A DNA stretch of 64,000 nucleotides from Stenotrophomonas sepilia (lineage in GTDB: Bacteria; Pseudomonadota; Gammaproteobacteria; Xanthomonadales; Xanthomonadaceae). Shown piece after piece: positions 21,116 through 33,100 of this stretch; the first letter of the stretch is position 1, and every line of letters starts with the position of its first letter. Below the pieces are notes generated by a model, which was given only the letters and a program-made list of their open reading frames with translations, had not been told where the DNA came from and did no database searches. The stretch is from the NCBI RefSeq assembly GCF_003244875.1, contig NZ_LXXZ01000065.1, forward strand, positions 26,396-90,395, given 5' to 3'. The translations under genes and the position numbers were made by a program.

Positions 21116-24100
21116 ATGAACACTATCTATCGTCTGGTTTTCAACCGCGCGCTGCGCGTCTGGCAGGTGGCTTCGGAGCTGGTGAAGGGCGGCGGTGGCC
21201 TGGTCGGCCATGTGCCGGGCCGGCAGAGCGTCGCGCTGTCGCCGCTGGGTTTCGCACTGATGTGCTCACTGGGCTGGGTCAGCCTGGGAACGCCTGCGCT
21301 GGCGCAGTCCGATGCGCGCATCATTTCCGATCCGAATGCGCCGGGCCGTGAACGGCCGACGATGGTGACCGCACCCAATGGCGTGCCGATGGTGAACATC
21401 ACCACGCCGTCGGCGGCGGGTGTGTCGCGCAACCGCTATTCGCAGTTCGACGTGGGCCGCGATGGCGTCATCCTCAACAACGCCCGCGGCCAGGTGCAGA
21501 CGCAGCTGGGCGGCTGGGTGCAGGGCAACCCGTGGCTCGCCACCGGCAGTGCACGGGTCATCCTCAATGAAGTGAATGGTCCGGCCAGCCGGCTCAACGG
21601 CTATGTGGAAGTGGCCGGGCAGCGCGCCGAAGTGATCATTGCCAACCCGGCCGGGATCCAGGTCAATGGCGGCGGTTTCCTCAATGCCAGCCGGGTGACC
21701 CTGACCACCGGCACGCCGATGTTCACGGGTGCAGGCGCACTTGAGGGCTATCGGGTCACCGGTGGCGCGATCCAGATCGATGGCGATGGCCTGGACACCA
21801 GCCGTGCCGATTACACCGACCTGATCACCCGTTCGTTGCAGGTCAACGCCGGCATCTGGGCCAACCAGCTGCAGGCGACGCTGGGCAACAACGTAGTCAG
21901 TGCCGACCACAGCCAGGCCAGCGCGACCGCGGCCAGCGGCGAGGCACCGGCCTTCGCGCTGGACGTTGGCGCGCTGGGCGGCATGTTCGCCAACAAGATC
22001 TGGCTGGTCGGCAACGAGCACGGCGTGGGCGTGCGCAATGCCGGCAGCATTGGCGCACAGGCCGGCGAGCTGGTGGTGACGGTGGATGGCCGGCTGGAAA
22101 ACACCGGCGCCCTGCAGTCGCGGCAGAACATGCGCGTGCAGGCCAGTGGCGATCTTGCCAATGGCGGCACCATCGCGGCCAAGCGCGAAGTTGCGATCAC
22201 CGCCGGTGGCACGCTGGACAACAGCGGCGGCACGCTCAATGCACAGCGCCTGCAGGTGGAGGCGCACGGGTTGCGCAACCATGGCGGCGCCATTGAACAG
22301 ACCGGCGCGCAAGCGCTGGCGCTCAAGGCCGACGCAGCCAGCAACCGTAGCAATGGCCTGTTGGGTGCACTGGATGCCGTAGCGTCAGGTGGTAACGGGA
22401 GCAGCGCTGGCAGCGGCACGTCGCCCGGCAATGGCGGTGGAACACCGGGAACCGGCACGCCGGGAACGCCGGGAACCGGAGGCGGCAATGGCGGCTCGGC
22501 GGGTACGCCGACGTCGCCGGAGCTGCCCCTGGCCGAGGGCCTGATCGCCATCGCCGGTACGCTGGACAACGACGGCGGCAGCATCAGCAACGGCGGCACG
22601 GTGTCACTGGTCGCACGCAACGGTCTCGACAACAGCGGCGGTCGCCTGGGAGTGAGCGCGCTGCAGGCCGGGGGTGAGCTGCGCAATGACGGCGGCATGC
22701 TGCAGGTGCATGGCGATGCCGCGTTGCAGGTGGGCCTGTTGTCGAACCAGAAGGGTGCGCTGAGCGTGGCCGGCGACCTGTGGCTGGATGCGCAGTCGCT
22801 CGACAACCGCGGTGGTGAACTGCGCCACGCCGGCAAAGCGGCATCGTCGTGGACGGTGCAGGGCCTGTTCAACAACGACGGTGGTCTGCTGGCCACCAAT
22901 GCCACGCAGCTGGCCTTGCGCGCAGGCCAGGTCGGCAATGCCGGTGGCCGTATCGAACATGCCGGTGGCGATGGTCTCGCGTTGGGTACGGGCGACTGGG
23001 CCGGCAGCGGTGGGCGACTGAGTACCCTGGGCCGCCTGCAATGGTCGGCCGGCAACGCCGATCTGCGCAACGGTTCGCTCAGTGCGGCCGGGTTCGAGAT
23101 CCTGGCCGCGACGCTGGACAACCGGGGCGGCAGCCTGCTGTCGCTGGGTAGCGGGGCCAGTTCGGTGAAGGCCACGACGCTGGACAACAGTGCCCGCGGC
23201 ACGTTGGCCGGCAACGGCGATCTGGCACTGGTCGCGACCACGCTGGACAACAGCAACGGCCTGGTTCAGCAGGCTGGCACCGGCACCCTGAGCGTGCAGG
23301 CCGATACGTTGCGTGGCAGCGAAGGGCGCCTGCTCAGCAACGGCGCGCTGGTGCTGTCCGGCGGGGAGTTGGACGTGAGTGGTGGTACGACATCGGCGCA
23401 GAGCGTGCAGATCCACGCCGGGGCACTGCGCAACCGCCAGGGCCAGATCGTCTCGCAGGGTGTCTCGGCGCTGGCGCTGGACGTGCGCCATGCGTTCGAC
23501 AATCAGGGCGGCCAGATCGTCGGCAACGGAGGCCTGCGCATCGACGCCGGTCGCATCGACAACCAGAAGGGCACGCTGCAGTCGGCCGGCACGCAGGGTG
23601 TGGCGCTGACGGTGCGCGGCACGCTGGATAACAGCGGCGGCGCGATATCCGGCAATGGCCAGGTGCAGCTTCAGGCCGACAGCCTGGTCAACCAGGGTGG
23701 CAAGGTACTGGCCGCAGGCAGCGCTGCATTGCAGGTGCAGGTCCGCGAGCTGCTGGACAACAGCAACGGTGGCCGATTGGCCGGTACCGGTGATGTGCAG
23801 CTGCAGGCAGCGCGCCTGGACAACCGCGGCGGCGCGATCGAACACGCGGGCAGAGGCACCTTGCAGATCCGGGCCGACAGCCTGCAGGGCGCGGCGGGCC
23901 GGATCCTCAGCCAGTCGTCGCTGACGCTGGAAGGGGGCGAGCTTGTGCTCGGCGCCGGCAGCGTTACCCAGGCCGAGCGCACCGCCATCGATGCGCAGCG
24001 CCTGGACAATGCCGGCGGCAGCCTCAGTGCGACTGGCAGCGAGGCGCTGCTAGTGCGTGTGGCGCAGGCATTGGACAACAGCGGCGGCACGATCGCCGGC

Positions 24101-27100
24101 AACGGCGCGCTGGATGTTCAGGCCGGTGAACTGATCAACCGCAAGGGCACGCTCAGCGGTGCCGGAACGGCTGACAGCACGCTGCAGATCGTCGCTGCGC
24201 TGGACAACCACGAAGGCACGATCGCCAGCAATGCCAATCGCCTGACGGTCACTTCCGCACGGCTGGACAACAGTGGCGGCAGCATCCGCCAGGCCGGCAA
24301 CCAGGGCCTGGACATCACCACCGGCCGCCTGGACGGCAGCAAGGGCACGCTGGTCTCCTCGGCCACGCTGACCCTGCGTGCTGGCGACGTGGATCATCGT
24401 GACGCGACACTGGGCGCCGATCGCCTCGACCTTGAGGCCACCACGCTCGACAACGCCGGTGGCCGCATCATCGCCAGCGGCGAAGGCGCCAGTCGCATCA
24501 AGGCCACGACGCTGGGCAATGCCGGTGGCACGCTGGCCAGCAATGGCGACCTGGCCCTGCTGGCACAGGTGCTGGACAACCGTGCAGGCAGGATCCAGCA
24601 CGCGGGGAGCGGCCAGCTGCAGGTCTCGGCGAAGACCCTGCTGGGCAACGGCGGCAGCGTGCTCAGCAATGGCAGCTTCGCGCTGGACGGCGCCAACCTC
24701 GATCTGACCGCGGCAACCACCTCGGCGCGCCGCGTCGACATCACCGCCGATACCCTGACCACCGCCGGTGGCACGCTCACCGCAACCGGTGAAGACGCGC
24801 TGCGCCTGCGCGTACAGGGTGTGCTGGACAATCGCGGTGGATCGCTGGCCAGCAATGGCGCGCTGGCTGTCACCGCGCAGCAGCTGATCAATGCACAGGG
24901 CACGCTGCAGGGTGCAGGCGCGGGCCACTCCACGCTGGCGATCGGCCAGGCGCTGGACAACCAGAAGGGCCGCATCCTGCTCGGCGGTGCCGGCACGGTC
25001 ACCGCGGCCAGCCTCGGCAACCAGGGCGGCACCGTGCATGCGGGCGGCAGCGCGCTGGTGCTGGGCGTTGACGGTCGCCTCGACAATGGCGAGCAGGGGC
25101 TGCTGTCCAGTACCGGCACGATGACCCTGGGCGCCGACAGTCTCGACAACCGCCACGGCACCCTGGTCGCTGGCAAGGACCTGAGCGCGACCACGGCGGC
25201 AGGCGTAGACAACAGCGACGGCGCGATGCAGGCCGGCGAACGGCTGCAGTTGCAGGGCAACGGCCTGCTCAACCAGCGCGGCACGCTGCTGGGCGGCCAG
25301 CTGGACATCGATACCCGCGGCCAGCGGTTGGACAACCGCGCCGGCACGCTGGGCACGCAGAAGGGCGCGCTGAGCGTTCGCAGTGGCGCGATGGACAACC
25401 AGGGCGGTCGCGTGCAGTCGGCGGCCGACCTGGCCATCAACACGGCCGGGCAGGACATCGACAACCGTTTCACGGCCGGCAGCGGTGGATTGCTGGCGGC
25501 CGGGAAGCTGCAGCTGGATGGTGGCGCGCTGGACAACCGTGGCGGCGCAGTCAATGCACAAGGCGATGCGCGCTTGCTGCTGGCCCGCGTCGACAACAGT
25601 TCCGGTGGAACACTTGCCAGCGCCGCGAAACTGTCGCTGCAGGCGGCGAGCCTGGCCAATGCCAGTGGTCGCGTGCAGGCCGGGCGCAACCTCGACCTGA
25701 CCCTGGACGGGCACCTGGACAACGCCGACGGCGCGATCGCGGCCGGCCAGCTGCTGACCCTCACGGCCGCCAGCGTGGACAACCGCAACACCCGTGGCGG
25801 CGACGGCACGCGTGGCCTGCAGGCGGGCCAGCTGCAGTTCGGTGCACAGTGGCTGGACAACAGCCAGGGCCAGGTCGTCACTGATGGCGGTGCGCGGCTG
25901 CAGATCAACGGCCAGCTGCAGAACACCGGCGGCGTGATCAGCACCGGCGGCAACCTGGACAGCCAGGCGGACAACGTCGCCAACAGCGGCGGCCTGCTGC
26001 GCGCCGATGGCAGCCAGACCCTGGTCGCACGTGCGCTCAGCGAAGACGGCCAGGTGCATGCGCAGCGTGACCTCGGCCTCACCCTGCAGCAGGGCATGCG
26101 CCAACGTGGCGAATGGATCGCCAACGGCACGCTGTCGCTGAACCTGTCCGGCGACCTCGACAACCAGGGTGTGGTGCGCGGTGGCAACCTCGACCTCAAC
26201 GCCCAGAACATCACCAATGCGGCCTCGGGTGAGATCTCCAGCCAGGGCACGACCCACCTCAATGCCCGTGGCCAGCTGACCAACCGGGGCCTGATCGATG
26301 GCGCGCTGACCCACCTGGAGGCCGGCGAAATCGACAATCTTGGCACCGGGCGCATCTATGGTGATCGCGTGGCGATCTCCACCGGCGTGCTGAAGAATCG
26401 CGCCGAAGAGGCCGGTGGTGCCACCCGCGTCGGCACCGTGGCTGCACGCGAGCGCCTGGACCTGGGCGTGCGCGAGCTGCAGAACACCGGCAAGGGCCTG
26501 ATCTACAGCGGCGGTGATGCTGCCATCGGCGGCACGCTGAGTGCCGATCGCATCGCCAGCGGCATTGCCGGGCGGATCGACAACATCAGCTCGGTCATCG
26601 ATGTCACCGGCAACCTGTCCATCGATGCGCAGGTGGTCAACAACATCCGCGAGAACGTGGTCATCACACAGACCACCACCGTGAACGCTCCGGTGCGCAT
26701 GGATCGACCCGCCTGGTGGCGCAACGGCAAGAATGGCACCGAGGACATTCGCAGCACCAGTCACTATTCGGCGCACGAGGTGTACTACCTCAATCCGACC
26801 GATATCCTGGAAGACACGCCGCATATCACGCCGGATGGCTTCACCGTGCACCGTGCGGTGGTACGACTGACCGCGCAGACCAGTGCCTACTTCTTCGGGC
26901 GCGGTGGGCTGTATGCCGCGCTGGGTGAGCGTGCGCGGCTGAACGTGCAGGACGGCACGGTGGTGATGTACTACGTCGGCCGCCAGGACAACCAGGTCAA
27001 TCCGGACCAGGTTGCCGCTGGTGCCGACGATCCGTTTGCCGAGCTGGCCACCCTGCATCCCGATTCGCCGGCATTCCGCTACGTCGATGACAAACTCACC

Positions 27101-30100
27101 TACTCGTCAGCGTATGGCACCTGTACGACCAACTGCGTGCAGTTGTGGACCTACAAGGACTACGATCCCGACCGCATTCTGACCAGCCCACAGTTTGCGG
27201 GCGGCAACTCCACCAGTGCCAACGAGCAGTATCGCCTGGCCACGCGCACCGTGACCGAAGATGTGTTGCAGCCGAGCGTCGGTGCCGATGCGGTCATCCG
27301 GTCAGGCGGTGCGATGCGCATCCGCAGCGATGATCTGCGCAACCACTACGGCAGCATTGCCGCCGGCGGCGATCTGGACATCATCGGCCTGACCGGCGCG
27401 GCAAAGGTGGAGAACCTGGCGGCCACGCTGTATCGCACGCACCAGTTCTCCAACGTCAGCCACACCTTCGGCGGGGATGTGATGACCTGGAGTGCTCCGG
27501 CCATTTCCGAGGTGACCGGTAAGATTGGCGGCCGCATTGTCAGCGGCGGCTCGTTGAGCATCGACGTCGGTGACCTGAGCAACCTCAACCAGGGACGGAA
27601 CGCACCGAACGTGCAGAACGGTTCGGCCATGGCCAACCTCAACGTGCAGGGGCCCACGGCGCTGCCGGATGGGCCGGGCCATGGCGGTGCGCAGGGGCCG
27701 GGCCAGTCCGCCGGCACCGGTGCCGAACGCGCGCTGGCACAGGCGGCCGATGGTGCCAGTACCCAGCAAGGGAGCAGCGTCGGCGGCGTGAGCGGCAACA
27801 CCGGTACGTCCGGGCCGCGCGTGGTCGCAGCCAGTGGAGGATCACCGGATCGCATCGCGATGGGTGCACCGGACACGCGCGCGCCGAGCGCCAGCCTGTT
27901 CAACGTCAATCCCAACGGCGGCCACTATCTGGTCGAGACCGATCCGCGCTTCACCGACCACAAGACCTGGCTGAGTTCGGACCATCTGCTGGGCCAGATG
28001 GGCTACTCGCCCGATACCGTGCAGAAGCGGCTGGGTGATGGGTACTACGAGCAGAAGCTGGTGCGCGAGCAGATCGGCCAGCTGACCGGTCGCCGCTTCC
28101 TCGACGGCTACGCCAGTGACGAGGCGCAGTACCGCGCGCTGCTGGAGGCCGGTGCCACGGTCGCCAGCGAATGGGGCCTTCGCCCCGGCGTGGCGCTGAC
28201 CGAAGCGCAGATGGCACAGCTGACCAGTGACATTGTCTGGCTGGTCGAGCAGACCGTCACCCTGGCCGATGGCAGCACCACCACCGCGCTGGTGCCGCAG
28301 GTCTACCTGCGCCTGCGCCCGGGCGACCTGGACGGCAACGGTGCACTGCTGGCCGGCGCCAATGTCGATATCAAACTGGGCAATGACCTGGTCAACACCG
28401 GCAACATCGCCGGGCGCAAGCTGGTGACCATCGATGCCGGCAACATCGAGCATCTGGGCGGCAGCATTTCCGGCCAGTACGTCGGGCTGTCGTCGGACAA
28501 GGACATCCGTGTTGTGGGTGCCGCCGTGACGGCCACCGATGCGCTGTCGGTCAAGGCTGCGGGCAATGTCACGGTGGCCTCCACGGTGGAGACACAGCAG
28601 GGCGGTGGCACCTACCAGTACGAGACCAACCGCATCGATCGGGTCGCCGGTCTGTATGTAACCGATCCCAGTGGCGACGGCATGCTGTCGGTGGTGGCCG
28701 GTGGTGACATCAGCCTGCAGGCCGCACAGATCCGCAACGCCGGCGCCGACGGCCTGACCCAGCTGGCCGCAGGCGGCACTCTGGATGTTGGCGCGATTGC
28801 GCTGGAGGAACGCCGCGACGCCACCTTCGATGAACGCAACCATCAGCGCAGCAGCAGGACGACGCACGCTGCCACATCGGTGCAGGGCGCTGGCGATGTG
28901 GTGCTGGCGGCCGGCAAGGACATCAACCTGGCCGCCGCGCAGATCAAGGCGGCGGGCGGTCTGGCATTGCAGGCCGGTGGGGACATCAACAGCCAGGCGC
29001 TGGTGGACAGCGAGAGCCGGGATTTTGCGAACGCGGGCAAGCGCAGCTCGCTGCAGGTCAGCCAGCGTGATGAGACGGTGCGCGGTAGCACGTTGCAGAC
29101 CGGGGACAATCTGCTGCTGAGCGCAGGCCGGGACGTGAACCTGACAGCCGCGTTGGTCGACAGCAATGACGGCGCGGTAAGCGTGGCCGCGGGCCGCGAC
29201 GTCAACCTGCTCTCAGCCAACGAGATGCACGACTACAGTCTGGACAGCTACGACAAGAAAAAGAAGGCGCTGTCTAGTACCACCACCACGCGCAGCGTCG
29301 ACGCCAGCGACAGCTATGCCATCGGCACGGCGATCCAGGGCGAGCGCATCAACATCACGGCTGGCCGCGATCTGACTGCGGTAGGTGCGGTGGTCGATGC
29401 CACCGGCAACGTGATTCTGGGGGCCGGTAACAATGTGCTGATCACTGCTGCCGAAGATCATCACAGCAGTGAGTCCAGCGAGAGCAAAAAGAAATCCGGC
29501 GTTACCGGAGGCTTCGGCAACGGCGTGGCATCGGTCGGCTACAGCAGCGCGAAGAACAGCAGCACCCGCGCCGAGCAGTCCACCACCCAGGTGGGATCGG
29601 CGATCGCCTCGCGCGACGGCAATGTGCTGATCAATGCTGGCAACACGCTGACGATCGAAGCCTCGGACGTCGCCGCAGGCGAGAACCTGACATTGGTGGG
29701 CAAGGACATTGCGCTGCTGGCGCGACAGGACACCACGGACAGCCAATCCAGTCAGGCCAGCAAGTCCAGCGGCTTCTCGGTGGGCGTGACCTACGACCCG
29801 ACCAAGGCCTACCGCAGCGCCCGCGATTCGACCACCGACGGTATGGCCGATAGTGGCTCGGCGATGGGGCGGATCACCCGCACCGCCGAAGGCGCCGCCT
29901 CCGGCCTGCGCGCGGCCACCACGTCGACCGTGGTGACTGCCGGCAGCCAGCGCACCAACAGCGAACAGAGCCATTCGACCAGTGATGCCCGCGTCAGCCA
30001 GTTGGCTGCAGGCGGCGATCTCACGTTGATTGCCAACGGCGGCTCGATCCTCAGCCAGGGCACACAGATGTCGGCCGAGGGCAACGCTGTGCTGCTGGCC

Positions 30101-33100
30101 ACCCAGGACATCGTGTTCGACGTGGCCCACAACACCGAGCGCAGCGACAGCAGCAGCCGCGGCAAGGGCTGGGGCTTTGCCAACAACACCAGCGGCCTGC
30201 CGTTCGGTACCAACAACTCGCAGAGCCAGGGCAGCGGCAGCAGTGACACCATCACCGGCACGCAGTTGTCGGTCGGCGGCGGCGTGCGCATGGCCACCAC
30301 CGAAGGCAGCATCCGCCTGACCGCAGCCAACATCGCGGCCGAGAAGGACGTCAGCATCCGTGCCGCCGGTGATCTGCTGGTGCGCAGCGGGCAGGATACG
30401 GTCAGCAACGCCAATACGTCCGACAGCAAGGCGATCGGCACGGTACAGATATCGGATACCGAGAAGTTCTCCGGCTGGCACCGCGAGCAGCACCAGGACG
30501 ACAGCGCGCAGGTGTCACAGGTGGCCAGCAGCATCGGCAGCCTGGGCGGCAGCGTGAGCCTGACCGCCGGGGGCAAGTACACGCAGACGGCCAGCAACGT
30601 GGTGGCCGCCAAGGACGTGAACATCACCGCCGCCGAGATCGAGTTGCTGACCGCGGACGAAAGTGGTCACTACTCGCAGAGCGACAAGGACCTGAAGATC
30701 GGCGTGTTCGCGCGGGTGAAGTCGCCGTTGATCGACCTGATCAACAACGTGGACGCGGCCCGTCAGTCCGATGATCGCCTGCAGAAGATGCAGGGCATGG
30801 CAGCGGGCGCCAACGCGTACCAGGCAGCCAGTGCGATCTCGGCACTGTCCGGCCGTGGCGGCAGTGGCGAACTGTTCCGTGCTGAAGCAGGCATCGGTTT
30901 CAAGACCGCCAACAGCAGTGCCGATGGCAGCAGCAGGGTGTCGCGTGGCTCCACCATCCAGGGCGGCGGCAACGTCAACCTCACCAGCACCCAGGGCGAC
31001 ATCCACGTGATGCAGGGCAATCTGAGTGCAGACAACGCCCTCAGCCTGGATTCGGCCGGCGACATCCTGCTGGAAGCAGGCAAGGCGCATGTGGCCGACC
31101 GCAGCAAGAGCAGCAATGCCGGCGCCGAAGTCGGCGTGGGCGTCTCGGTAGGGGCGCAGACCGGCGTGTACGTGTACGCCGAAGCCAGTGTTGGCAGCAG
31201 CAAGGCCAATGCCGAGAGCAGCACCTGGCAGAACACCACGCTGACCGGCAAGAACATTTCGATGAAGGCCGAGGGCGATACCACGCTGCGTGGCGCCACG
31301 GCGACCGCTGATCGCATCGACGTCAAGACCGGCGGCACGCTGACGATCGAGTCGTTGCAGGACATTGCCGAGAGCATGTCCAGGAACAGCCAGGTGGGTG
31401 GCCGCGTGCAGGTGTCGTTCGGTACCGCGTGGAATGCCGACGGGTATGCGAGCGCAGGCAAGGCCAGCGGCAGCTATCAGGGTGTCGGCCAGCAGAGCGG
31501 CCTGTTTGCCGGCAACGGCGGCTACCACGTCGATGCCGGCCACGTGAATCTGGTGGGCGGTGCGATTGCCAGCACCCATGCGGGCAACAGTGAACTGACT
31601 GCGGGCTCGCTGACGTTCACTGACCTGCAGAACCACATGGACTACACGGCCAGCTCCGGCAGCATCAGTGGTGGTGCGGGCGGGAAGATGGATGGCTGGG
31701 CGCCCAAGCCGGGAACGGCCGCACCCCGAGGTGGTCCGGGCCTGCCGATGATGGAGAAGGGCAGCGACAGCAGCTCCACCCTTGCCACCTTGACCGAGGG
31801 CAACATCACCATCGGTGGCAAGCAGACGTCCGCGGCTGAGCTGGGCATCAACACCGACGCCAGTGGAGCGCATCGTGCGCTGGATGCATTGCCGGATGCG
31901 AGCAAGCTGCTGGCAGACCAGCAGGCGATGGCGGCTGCGGCGGGGACGGTGATGGCCGCCAGCCAGCAGATTGCATGGGACGTTCAAGCCTATCAGAGCA
32001 AGAAGGCAACCCAGGCGTACTACGATGGCCTGTCAACCGATGATAAAAAGGCGTTCAACGCGCTTAGCGCAGCGCAACGCGATAAGGTGCTGACCGCAAA
32101 CAGCCAAGCTTATAACGATGCGAAGAAGTGGGGTGATGGCGGTGAGTACAGCCGTGCCCTGAGCGCAGTGACGACGGCTGTGGTAGGGGGCGTAGCCGGC
32201 CAGGGCGCCGGTCAGGTCGCGTCCAATGCGCTGGCGCCCTATGCCGCTTACTTCATCGGCAGCAAGCTTGACTCGAACCACGGCAGCGATCCCAATGCGA
32301 CTCTGCAATTGCTGTCGCACGCGGTATTGGGTGCACTGCTGGCGGAAGCCAATGGTGGCAATGCGGGAACCGGAGCGGTCTCTGCGGCTGGCGGCGAGTT
32401 GGCCGCGAAGGTGCTGACTAATACGTTGACCGGGGGAGATCCTTCCAGGCTGAGCCCGGAGCAGAAGGAGATGGTGCTGGCGTTGTCGCAGGCGGTGGGA
32501 GCACTGGCGAGTGGGTTGTCAGGGCAGGATCTGGCTGGGATTGCGTTGGATGCGGGGATTGCCAAGAATTCGGTTGAGAACAATTTCCTTGGCAATGACG
32601 ATCATGCTCGGATGGTGCATCTCCGCGAGAAGGCCAAGCGGCAGGGGGGGCTGGATAAACAGGAATCCTTGGAACTGGTTCTGCTTGATGCTGCGGACCA
32701 GATGAGTGCGGGGTTGCTCCGGAAGGCGTTGGCAGGAGAGACCCTGACTGAGGTTCAAGCCGCAGATCTCGCGACTTATATCAATCGTTACGAACTGCAA
32801 AACGGTCCGCTAGACCTTCCGGAGCTACAGAAGCAGTTCCTCGCCAACAGTGGTTCTCTGAATCCTGGCGAATTGCAGGGAATCAACCCGTCGCAGTCCT
32901 ATGGGCGACCCTATGTCGGTTTGGGGGCTGACCAGAAGGCATACAAGGATGCAAACTATTCGTGGTTTGAAGATTTAATCTATCGTGGCAAAGGGACAAA
33001 CGAGCGCCTGTACGATGCTGCGTTGAAGCAGTCTGGGCTTGAAATAACTCGTTCCGAAGACTTGCTTCCCTCAGCAATGCAGCTTAGGAACTTCTTCGCT

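Noticed and set aside
22200..26500. Regularly spaced repeats considered as a CRISPR or tandem array
   Set aside because: The repeats are imperfect, in frame, and encode the FHA beta-helix; there are no constant repeats with unique spacers.
24050..27058. A 1,002-codon open frame on the minus strand inside cdiA
   Set aside because: It is the mirror of the repeated FHA-1 coding DNA in GC-rich sequence, has no ribosome binding site and no protein family features.
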